Positions 34,733 to 41,638 of a stretch of DNA of 64,000 bases are shown here, piece after piece. The DNA is from Bradyrhizobium hipponense (GTDB taxonomy: Bacteria; Pseudomonadota; Alphaproteobacteria; Rhizobiales; Xanthobacteraceae), in the NCBI RefSeq assembly GCF_008123965.1, contig NZ_VSTH01000076.1, forward strand, positions 1-64,000. Direction: 5' to 3'. Made by a program: the position numbers and the translations under genes. Position 1 is the first letter of the stretch. Each line of letters starts with the position of its first letter. The notes beneath the pieces are model-generated. The model saw only the letters and a program-made list of their open reading frames with translations. It searched no databases and was not told the origin of the DNA.

Positions 34733-34746
34733 TTGACCTGGGTCAA
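34733..34746. promoter_or_regulatory. FNR/FixK box, fully palindromic
   Basis: TTGACCTGGGTCAA is a symmetric variant of the FNR/FixK site (TTGAC-N4-GTCAA). It lies 66 bp upstream of the CBS-BON gene, and a second box 40 bp away faces phaC. Confidence 0.75.
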
Positions 34747-34811
34747 ACCGCGCCCTGCCGCCTGCACTAGATTTTGCCTATCGAAATTGTCCACGCCTGC
34801 GGAGTCCCACC

Positions 34812-35540
34812 ATGCGCGCCCACCAGATCATGACCCGGTCGGTCATCTCGGTTACCCCCGACGCCAGCATTGTCGAGGCGGCGAACATCATGCTGCAGCG
34901 GCATGTCAGCGGTCTCACCGTGATCGACGAAGCGGGCAAGCTCGTCGGCATCGTTTCAGAAGGCGACTTCATCCGCCGCAGCGAAATCGGCACCGGACGC
35001 AAACGCGGGCGTTGGCTGAGATTCATCCTCGGTCCCAGCAAGTCGGCGAGCGACTTCGTCCATGAACATGGTCGCAAGGTCTCGGAAGTGATGACCGCCT
35101 CGCCCGTGACCATCACCGAGGATACCGCACTCGCCGAGATCGTCGATCTCATGGAACGCAACAATGTGAAACGGCTGCCGGTGGTCCGCGGCGACAAGGT
35201 CGTCGGCATCGTATCGCGCGCCAATCTATTGCAGGCAGTGGCGGGTCTCGCCCGCGAGGTGCCGGATCCGACGGCCGACGACGATCACATTCGCAGCCGC
35301 ATCATCGACACCATGGAGAAGAGCGACTGGTGCCCGTTCGGCCTCAACGTCATCGTTCGCGATGGCATCGTTCACCTCAGTGGCGTCATCACCGAAGAGC
35401 GCGCCCGGCAGGCCGCGGTCGTTGCAGCTGAGAACGTAGTTGGCGTGAAAAAGGTGCACGACCATCTTTGCTGGGTCGACACCATGTCGGGCGTCTATCT
35501 GAACTCGCCTGAGGACGACGAGCTTGCCAAGGCAAGCTGA
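34812..35540 (+). CDS. CBS-pair plus BON domain protein
   Basis: A 242-aa protein with two CBS domains (QIMTRSVISVTPDASIVEAA ... GIVSEGDFIRR; VMTASPVTITEDTALAEIVD ... GIVSRANLLQ) and a C-terminal BON domain (LNVIVRDGIVHLSGVITEER). CBS pairs bind adenine nucleotides and BON domains associate with membranes or surfaces. It may sense energy state. It has its own FNR-type box, fitting the same low-oxygen group as phaC and the universal stress gene. No enzymatic domain is present. Confidence 0.88.
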   Translation: MRAHQIMTRSVISVTPDASIVEAANIMLQRHVSGLTVIDEAGKLVGIVSEGDFIRRSEIGTGRKRGRWLRFILGPSKSASDFVHEHGRKVSEVMTASPVTITEDTALAEIVDLMERNNVKRLPVVRGDKVVGIVSRANLLQAVAGLAREVPDPTADDDHIRSRIIDTMEKSDWCPFGLNVIVRDGIVHLSGVITEERARQAAVVAAENVVGVKKVHDHLCWVDTMSGVYLNSPEDDELAKAS

Positions 35541-35579
35541 TCGGCGGTCAGGATCGAAGGGTAGAGCGACGAACGCAGC

Positions 35580-36044
35580 TTAGCGCGGAACGACGGCGGT
35601 GGCCTCGATTTCGACGCGCGCTGCCTTCTCGACGAGACGGACGACCTGAACCAGCGCCATCGCAGGATAGTGTGCGCCGAAGATCGTCCGATAGATCTTT
35701 CCGAGCTCCTTCAGGTTCGCCATGTATTCGTCCATGTCGACGACGTACCAGGTCAGGCGCACGAGATGCTCGGGTCGCGCGCCGGCCTCGGCGAGAATTG
35801 CCGCAATATTGCGCAGGGTCTGCCCCACCTGCCCGACAAAGCCATCCGCCAGACGCTCCTCGGCATCCCAGCCGATCACCCCGCCGGTCACGACAATGCG
35901 GCCATCCGCGGCCATGCCGTTGGCATAGCCCTTCGGCATTGGCCAGCCGGACGGCTGAAGCACTTGCACCGTTGAAGGGGCTTCATTCTCGGCGGCGGTC
36001 GGCAGCACCGCAAGCTGCGGCCCCTTCGGCGTCGTCCCGGACAC
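35580..36044 (-). CDS. RidA-family enamine/imine deaminase
   Basis: A 154-aa YjgF/RidA protein: GWPMPKGYANGMAADGRIVV, VGQVGQTLRNIAAILAEAGA, and MALVQVVRLVEKAARVEIEA with the conserved Arg/Glu region. RidA proteins hydrolyse reactive enamines and imines to ketones with release of ammonia. The start lies 15 bp beyond the aryl-CoA ligase stop, so both are one operon. The ring-reduced product of 2-aminobenzoyl-CoA monooxygenase is an enamine, so this RidA may release its amino group. That link is inference from position and chemistry. Confidence 0.88.
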   Translation of the reverse strand: MSGTTPKGPQLAVLPTAAENEAPSTVQVLQPSGWPMPKGYANGMAADGRIVVTGGVIGWDAEERLADGFVGQVGQTLRNIAAILAEAGARPEHLVRLTWYVVDMDEYMANLKELGKIYRTIFGAHYPAMALVQVVRLVEKAARVEIEATAVVPR

Positions 36045-36059
36045 TTTTCTATCCTTTTC

Positions 36060-37751
36060 TCATTCTGGCGCGACGCCCGATGACGTCGCTGCGGCCTGCG
36101 CCAGTTGCCGCAGGGCAAAGCGCTTCAACTTGCCCGTCTCTGTCTTCGGCAATTGCGTCACAAACTCGATCGCGCGCGGATATTTGTAAGGCGCGATCTC
36201 GCGCTTGACATGCTCCTGCAATTCCGCCGCGAGCTGGGCATCCGGCGTTACGCCGGGTGCGGCGATCACGTAGGCTTTCACGATCATTCCGCGCGCCTCG
36301 TCCGGCGCACCGACGACTCCACACTCGACGACGGACGGATGCGTGAGCAGCGCCGCCTCGACATCCGTGCCGGCGATATTGTACCCGGCCGACACGATCA
36401 TGTCGTCGGAGCGCGACTGGTACCAGAAGTAGCCGTCGGCATCCATCAGATAGGTGTCGCCGGTGATGTTCCATCCGTTCTGGACGTATTTGCGCTGGCG
36501 TTCGTCAGCAAGATAGCGGCAGCCAGTCGGCCCGCGCACCGCGAGATGCCCCATCGTGCCCGGTGGCACATCATTGCCGGCGTCATCGACGATCTTTGCC
36601 TCATAGCCCGGAACGGGCTTACCAGTCGCACCGGGGCGGATCTCGTCTTCGGTCGCGCTGATGAAGATGTGCAGCATCTCGGTCGCGCCGATGCCGTCCA
36701 TCAACTTGATGCCGGTCGCCTTGAGCCAGGCATCGAAGGTCGGCTTGGGCAGCGTCTCGCCCGCCGAGACGCATTTGCGGAGCGAGGAAATGTCGCGGCC
36801 AGCGAGCTTGCCGATCATGGCCCGATACGCCGTTGGCGCGGTGAAGCAGACGGTGATCTTGTACTGCTCGACCGCCGTCAGGATATCGTCGGGCGTCGTC
36901 TTCTCCAGCACAACGAAGGAGGCGCCGATATGCATCGGAAACAGCACGCCGCCGAAACCGAAGGTAAATGCAAGCGGCGCCGAGCCGACGAAGCGGTCCT
37001 TCTGCTCGGCCCGCAGAATATTGTGCGCATAACCATCGCACACCGCCAGCATGTCCCGATGAAAATGCATGGTGCCCTTGGGATCGCCAGTCGTGCCCGA
37101 CGTGAAGGCGATCAGGCAGATGTCGTCGGAGGCGGTATCGACCGCCGTGAACTCGGGACTTGCGTCGGCGATCAACGCCTCGAGCGAGCCCGCCGCGCCG
37201 TTGCCCCAATACACGACCCGTTTGAGAGCGGGCGCGACCGCTTTGGTCTTTTCCATCTCGTCGGAAAGCTTGCCGTCACAGAGCGCGAGCGCGATCTCGG
37301 CCTTCTGGATCGGATAGGACAGCTCCTTTGCGCGCAGCAGCGGCATGGTGGCGACGACGATGCCGCCGGCCTTGATCACCGCGAGATAGGTCGCAACCAT
37401 CATCGGATTGTTGGCCGAGCGCAGCAGCACGCGGCAGCCGGTCACCAGACCGAGCTTGCCGACCAGCACATTGGCGATGCGGTTCACGAGCGCTTGCAGC
37501 TCGCGATAGCTGTAGCTGGCGGCGGGACTGACGACGCAGGGCGCATCGCCATGCCCCTGCTCGACCCAGCGATCGAGGAAATAGCTGACGCAGTTCAATC
37601 GCTGCGGATAGTGCAGCTCCGGCCGCGTGAAGATGAATTCCGGCCAGAGCTCTCGCGGCGGCAGATGTTGCCGCGCAAACGTATCGACATGGGCGGTCGC
37701 GGCGTTGCCGTCATGCGAGCCCGAGACTTGAACCTTGGCGGCGTTGGCCAT
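36060..37751 (-). CDS. Aryl-CoA ligase, probably 2-aminobenzoate-CoA ligase
   Basis: A 563-aa AMP-forming ligase of the benzoate/2-aminobenzoate group. It shows the nucleotide-binding FTSGTTGDPKGTMHFHRDM, the aromatic pocket GFGGVLFPMHIGASFV, GIGATEMLHIFISAT, the GWNITGDTYLMDADGYFWYQ hinge region and the catalytic Lys near KTETGKLKRFALRQL. The GATEMLHIF pattern is typical of benzoate-type ligases. Linkage to a fused aminobenzoyl-CoA monooxygenase and a RidA favours anthranilate; benzoate or salicylate are alternatives. The start at 37751 follows AAAGGAGCG. An operator-like site (37803-37816) lies about 50 bp upstream. Confidence 0.85.
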   Translation of the reverse strand: MANAAKVQVSGSHDGNAATAHVDTFARQHLPPRELWPEFIFTRPELHYPQRLNCVSYFLDRWVEQGHGDAPCVVSPAASYSYRELQALVNRIANVLVGKLGLVTGCRVLLRSANNPMMVATYLAVIKAGGIVVATMPLLRAKELSYPIQKAEIALALCDGKLSDEMEKTKAVAPALKRVVYWGNGAAGSLEALIADASPEFTAVDTASDDICLIAFTSGTTGDPKGTMHFHRDMLAVCDGYAHNILRAEQKDRFVGSAPLAFTFGFGGVLFPMHIGASFVVLEKTTPDDILTAVEQYKITVCFTAPTAYRAMIGKLAGRDISSLRKCVSAGETLPKPTFDAWLKATGIKLMDGIGATEMLHIFISATEDEIRPGATGKPVPGYEAKIVDDAGNDVPPGTMGHLAVRGPTGCRYLADERQRKYVQNGWNITGDTYLMDADGYFWYQSRSDDMIVSAGYNIAGTDVEAALLTHPSVVECGVVGAPDEARGMIVKAYVIAAPGVTPDAQLAAELQEHVKREIAPYKYPRAIEFVTQLPKTETGKLKRFALRQLAQAAATSSGVAPE

Positions 37752-37802
37752 CGCACGCTCCTTTGCGCATGGAAAGCACCCGGCAGCACTAACTTGGAAA
37801 CA

Positions 37803-37816
37803 TTTTAGGCTTAAAA
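37803..37816. promoter_or_regulatory. Putative MarR operator A
   Basis: TTTTAGGCTTAAAA, followed by CAATTT. It lies 52 bp upstream of the aryl-CoA ligase. One of six similar sites in this cluster. Confidence 0.7.
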
Positions 37817-37896
37817 CAATTTCGTGCAATAGCGGATTTTGGGCAGCCCATGGTTTTTCCTGCGGCAAATGGGGATCGTGGACGGAGCCGGCGGAC

Positions 37897-38415
37897 CTAG
37901 GCGCGGCGGCGACCGGCCGATTTCTGCGCCGACGCCTTGGTCTTGGCTAAGAGCCGCATCAGCTCGCGCACATCCTTCGGAGACAGATCAGCGAAGAGAT
38001 CCGCGATCCAGGCCTCGTGTTCCGCAGCCATCCTGCGAAACTCAGCCCGACCAAGCTTGGTGAGCCGGATCACCTGAACCCGACGGTCGGTGTCCGACGT
38101 GCGACGATCGAGATGACCGGATTCCACAAGCCGCTCGACAAGGCCGGTGACGTTGCCGTTGGACACCATCATACGCTTGGAAACGTCGGAGAGGGTCATG
38201 CCGTCAGGCGCCTTGTCGAGCTGCGCCATCAGATCGAAACGGGGGAGCGTGACATCGAACCGCTGCCGCAGCCGGCCGCGGACTTCGCCTTCGATCAGGG
38301 TCGTGCAGGTCAGGAGGCGCAGCCACAGCCGCAGCTCTTCGGCGTGGTCCTCCGGGGTTTCAACGGCCTTGGTCTCGGAATCGAGCATCTGGGTGCAGTC
38401 ACTGGCGGCTGGCAT
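37897..38415 (-). CDS. MarR-family regulator of the aminobenzoate cluster
   Basis: A 172-aa winged-helix protein of the MarR family: LPRFDLMAQLDKAPDGMTLS, VSKRMMVSNGNVTGLVERLV (recognition helix), GHLDRRTSDTDRRVQVIRLT (wing). MarR repressors of this kind often respond to aryl-CoA thioesters. It sits between the ligase and the binding-protein gene, and a site with core TTTTGAGCTTCAAA lies just upstream of its start, implying autoregulation. The start could be the ATG at 38415, a GTG at 38427 (better spaced from AGGGA) or an ATG at 38388. Confidence 0.85.
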   Translation of the reverse strand: MPAASDCTQMLDSETKAVETPEDHAEELRLWLRLLTCTTLIEGEVRGRLRQRFDVTLPRFDLMAQLDKAPDGMTLSDVSKRMMVSNGNVTGLVERLVESGHLDRRTSDTDRRVQVIRLTKLGRAEFRRMAAEHEAWIADLFADLSPKDVRELMRLLAKTKASAQKSAGRRRA

Positions 38416-38440
38416 TGGCGCCGGCACGGATTCCCTAACA

Positions 38441-38454
38441 TTTTGAGCTTCAAA
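38441..38454. promoter_or_regulatory. Putative MarR operator B
   Basis: TTTTGAGCTTCAAA, followed by TAAATT. It lies about 26 bp upstream of the marR-type start, where binding would block transcription of the regulator gene. Confidence 0.65.
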
Positions 38455-38509
38455 TAAATTGGCGGTCGCCGCAAGTCCAAAGCTGCAACAATCGACCGCA
38501 GCCAATTTC

Positions 38510-38523
38510 TTTTAGGCTTCAAA
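38510..38523. promoter_or_regulatory. Putative MarR operator C
   Basis: TTTTAGGCTTCAAA, followed by TAATTG. It lies in the divergent region between the marR-type gene and the binding-protein gene, 69 bp from site B and 143 bp before the binding-protein start. Confidence 0.7.
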
Positions 38524-38665
38524 TAATTGGCCCGCAGCTTGCATGAAAGCTGCCCGCGATGACGCGACGCGCGCGGCCTTGCTTGCTGCGGAAGCCATCA
38601 TCGGCATAAGCTCGGATCAGATTACACGGCTTGCGACGCAAGCCCGACAGTCACGGGGACAGATC

Positions 38666-39841
38666 ATGAAGACGCAATTGACCTTGGCCACGGCCGCTTT
38701 GCTGCTCGGCACCGCGGTGACCCCTGTCCTCGCGCAAGAGAAGATCAAGCTAGGTGTGATCGTGACCCTGTCGGGACCCGCCGCCGCGCTTGGCCAACAG
38801 GTCCGCGACGGCTTTGCGCTCGCGGTGAAGGATCTCGGCGGCAAGATGGGCGGCCGGGATGTCGAGGTCGTCGTGGTCGACGACGAGCTCAAGCCGGACG
38901 CTGCGGTGACCAAGGTCAAGGGTCTGCTGGAGCGCGACAAGGTCGACTTCGTGGTCGGCCCTATCTTCTCCAATATTCTCCAGGCAATCCACCGGCCCGT
39001 CACGGAATCGAAGACCTTTCTGATCAGCCCCAATGCCGGTCCGTCCACCTTTGCCGGCAAGGACTGCAATCCGTTCTTCTATGTGACGTCGTACCAGAAC
39101 GATCAGGTCCACGAGATCCTCGGCAAGGTGGCGCAGGATCGGGGCTACAAGCGGATGTATCTGATGGTGCCGAACTACCAGGCCGGCAAGGACTCGGTCG
39201 CCGGCTTCAAGCTCGACTACAAGGGCGAGATCGTCGAAGAATCCTACATGCCGCTGAACACGCTGGACTTCCAGCCGGAGCTTTCCAAGATCTCGTCGCA
39301 AAAGCCCGACGCGCTCTTCACGTTCATGCCGGGTGGTCTCGGCGTCAACCTCGTCAAGCAGTACCGGCAGGCCGGCCTTGCGGATAGCATTCCGGTGCTC
39401 TCGGCTTTCACCGTCGATGAATCGACCCTGCCAGCGCAGCAAGATGCCGCGGTCGGCATGTTCGGCGGCGCGAACTGGGCGCCCAATCTCGACAACCCCC
39501 AGAACAAGAAATTCGTTGCCGCCTATGAGGCCGCCTATAACGGCGTGCCCGGCACCTACGCCTTCCAGGCGTACGATGCCGCCTTGCTGATCGACAGCGC
39601 CGTCAAGGCGGTGAAGGGCGATCTCTCCAACAAGGACGCTGTTGGGGCCGCGTTGAAGAAGGCCGATTTCACGTCGCTGCGCGGCTCCTTCAAGTTCAAC
39701 GCCAACGGCTATCCGATTCAGGACTTTTATCTCACCAAGGTCGCCAAGCGTCCGGACGGAAAGTTTCAGACCGAGATCGTCCAGAAGGTCTTTGAGAACT
39801 ACGGTGATCGCTATGCCAAAGATTGCAAGGCGGCGAACTAA
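38666..39841 (+). CDS. Branched-chain-type ABC substrate-binding protein
   Basis: A 391-aa periplasmic binding protein of the Leu/Ile/Val type (Peripla_BP_6). The ATG at 38666 gives a signal peptide (MKTQLTLATAALLLGTAVTP, then VLAQE). Fold marks are IKLGVIVTLSGPAAALGQQV and VDFVVGPIFSNILQAIHRPV. Relatives bind aromatic acids such as benzoate derivatives, and location next to the MarR gene suggests anthranilate. Permease and ATPase genes of this type are not in the window, so it must share components encoded elsewhere. Possible MarR sites lie upstream. Confidence 0.9.
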   Translation: MKTQLTLATAALLLGTAVTPVLAQEKIKLGVIVTLSGPAAALGQQVRDGFALAVKDLGGKMGGRDVEVVVVDDELKPDAAVTKVKGLLERDKVDFVVGPIFSNILQAIHRPVTESKTFLISPNAGPSTFAGKDCNPFFYVTSYQNDQVHEILGKVAQDRGYKRMYLMVPNYQAGKDSVAGFKLDYKGEIVEESYMPLNTLDFQPELSKISSQKPDALFTFMPGGLGVNLVKQYRQAGLADSIPVLSAFTVDESTLPAQQDAAVGMFGGANWAPNLDNPQNKKFVAAYEAAYNGVPGTYAFQAYDAALLIDSAVKAVKGDLSNKDAVGAALKKADFTSLRGSFKFNANGYPIQDFYLTKVAKRPDGKFQTEIVQKVFENYGDRYAKDCKAAN

Positions 39842-39871
39842 GGCCGCACGTCAAGCTACGGGAGGACATCA

Positions 39872-40327
39872 ATGAAAAGCGAAATCACCGGGATCACGCG
39901 GGCCAATGAAGGCATCCAGGGCATTTCCTGGAACATCCTCGGCCAGACCTATGTGCCAAAGAGCAATACCGAGCACAGCTTCTCCTGGCACGCGACATTG
40001 CCGCCGGGCACATTCGTGCCGCCACACATTCATCCCGACCAGGATGAATACCTCTATATGCTGGAAGGTAAGCTCGACTTCATGCTCGGGAATTCGGAGT
40101 CGCAGGCGACCGCGGGCGACCTGATCCGTCTCGGGATGGGCGTGCCGCATGGCATCTTCAATAAGTCGGAGCAGACCGCCAAGGTGCTGTTCTGGGTCTC
40201 GCCGACCCGCAAGCTCTTCGACCTGTTCTGGGGCCTTCACAACATGAAAGAACAGAAGCCGGAGGACGTGGTGGCGATGGCCGCCGAGTTCAACGTCCAC
40301 TTCCTGCCGCCGCCTCCCGGCGGCTAG
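39872..40327 (+). CDS. Cupin-domain protein
   Basis: A 151-aa single-cupin protein. The metal-binding motif is in PPHIHPDQDEYLYMLEGKLD (two His and a Glu) with a later His in GVPHGIFN, so a metal should be bound. It follows the binding-protein gene by 30 bp with a strong ribosome binding site (GGGAGGA), most likely in one transcript. It could be a small dioxygenase, isomerase or regulator of the aromatic pathway; sequence does not tell. Confidence 0.82.
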   Translation: MKSEITGITRANEGIQGISWNILGQTYVPKSNTEHSFSWHATLPPGTFVPPHIHPDQDEYLYMLEGKLDFMLGNSESQATAGDLIRLGMGVPHGIFNKSEQTAKVLFWVSPTRKLFDLFWGLHNMKEQKPEDVVAMAAEFNVHFLPPPPGG

Positions 40328-40335
40328 CGCCGGCG

Positions 40336-41586
40336 TTAAGCGCGCACTGCGGCAAGGCCCGGCACTGCGGCGAAGCCGGCCTTGGTGGCATAACCGCGCA
40401 CGATCGCCTCGCGCTGGGAATAGCTCAGCACGTTATCGACATTGTCGAAGCCGTCAGGCGCAAGTTGCTCGACCGCGTCGATGACGCCCTCGGGGCCGCC
40501 GCGACGATTGGAGCGGACGATATCCGCAGTCATCGGCAGGCGCTTCTTCTCGTATTCGAGTAACGCCTGGCGCGGATGCTCGGCGCGCACCAGCACGTCC
40601 GCGAGGCAGCGCGCATCGATGATCGCTTGCGATGCGCCGTTCGAGCCGACCGGATACATCGGATGTGCGGCATCGCCAAGCAGCGTGACGCGGCCGGACG
40701 ACCAATAAGGCAAGGGATCGCGGTCGCAGGTCGGATATTCGTAGAATTCGGGCGTCGCCGAGATCAGGCTCCTCACGTCGATGTAAGGCACGCAGAAGCG
40801 CGCGACATGCGGCATCAGGTCTTCGCGCCGGCCCGGCCGCGACCAGTCCTCTTTCCGCGGCGGCGGCGCATTGCCCTCGCCTACTTTCACCAGTACCGCC
40901 CAATTGGTGAGGCGGCTCGCGGGGCTCGATCCCTCGGCAATCGGATAGATCACCACCTTGGCATTGAGCCCACCGGCCACGATCATTGATTTTCCGGTCA
41001 GGAACAGCGGCCAGTCGCGCGCCCCGCGCCACAACATCAGCCCGTTCCAGCAAGGCGGCCCCTCGTTCGGGAACAGCGTCTCGCGGACGCGCGAGTGGAT
41101 GCCGTCAGCGCCGATCAAGATATCGCCGCGCGCGGTGTGAATGTGCGCTCCGGTACGATCGAAGAAATAGGCCGTCACGCCGCCTTCGTCCTGCGTGAAG
41201 GCGCCAAGCCGGCAGCCGGTGTGAATCGCCTCTGGCCCGAGCCGCTCCTCGACAGCGCGATGAATGACGCCCTGAAGCCGGCCGCGATGAATCGAAAATT
41301 GCGGAACGTCGTGGCCGGCGTCGATGCCGCGGGCTTCGCGCCAGACTTCCTGGCCGTGGCGGTTGAGGTAATAGAGCTGGTCGGTCCGGATTGCGACATC
41401 GTCGAGCTTCTGCAACAGGCCGAGGCCTGCGAGCTCGCGCATGGCGTGCGGAAGCGTGTTGATGCCGACGCCGAGTTCGCGGATGGTATCGGCCTGCTCG
41501 AAAATCTCGCAGCCAATGCCGCGCGAGCGCAGCATCAATGCCGTGGTGAGACCACCGATACCGCCACCGACGATAATCGCCTTCAT
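40336..41586 (-). CDS. FAD-dependent aromatic monooxygenase
   Basis: A 416-aa class A flavoprotein monooxygenase. The FAD-binding Rossmann motif is IIVGGGIGGLTTALMLRSRG, the DG motif is DILIGADGIHSRVRETLF, and the GD motif is GRVTLLGDAAHPMYPVGSNG. Such enzymes hydroxylate phenolic or N-heteroaromatic acids (salicylate, 6-hydroxynicotinate, kynurenine). The gene lies 52 bp downstream of the fused CoA-monooxygenase on the same strand, so it belongs to the same operon. It may feed another ring compound into the pathway. Exact substrate unknown. Confidence 0.87.
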   Translation of the reverse strand: MKAIIVGGGIGGLTTALMLRSRGIGCEIFEQADTIRELGVGINTLPHAMRELAGLGLLQKLDDVAIRTDQLYYLNRHGQEVWREARGIDAGHDVPQFSIHRGRLQGVIHRAVEERLGPEAIHTGCRLGAFTQDEGGVTAYFFDRTGAHIHTARGDILIGADGIHSRVRETLFPNEGPPCWNGLMLWRGARDWPLFLTGKSMIVAGGLNAKVVIYPIAEGSSPASRLTNWAVLVKVGEGNAPPPRKEDWSRPGRREDLMPHVARFCVPYIDVRSLISATPEFYEYPTCDRDPLPYWSSGRVTLLGDAAHPMYPVGSNGASQAIIDARCLADVLVRAEHPRQALLEYEKKRLPMTADIVRSNRRGGPEGVIDAVEQLAPDGFDNVDNVLSYSQREAIVRGYATKAGFAAVPGLAAVRA

Positions 41587-41638
41587 CGCCCTAACTCCAC
41601 AATACACGCAGGCAATGGCGTTAACGTCGCACGGGCGG

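Noticed and set aside
36105..37808. Long plus-strand frame of 567 codons opposite the aryl-CoA ligase
   Set aside because: The ligase on the minus strand has all adenylation motifs, and the opposite frame has none.
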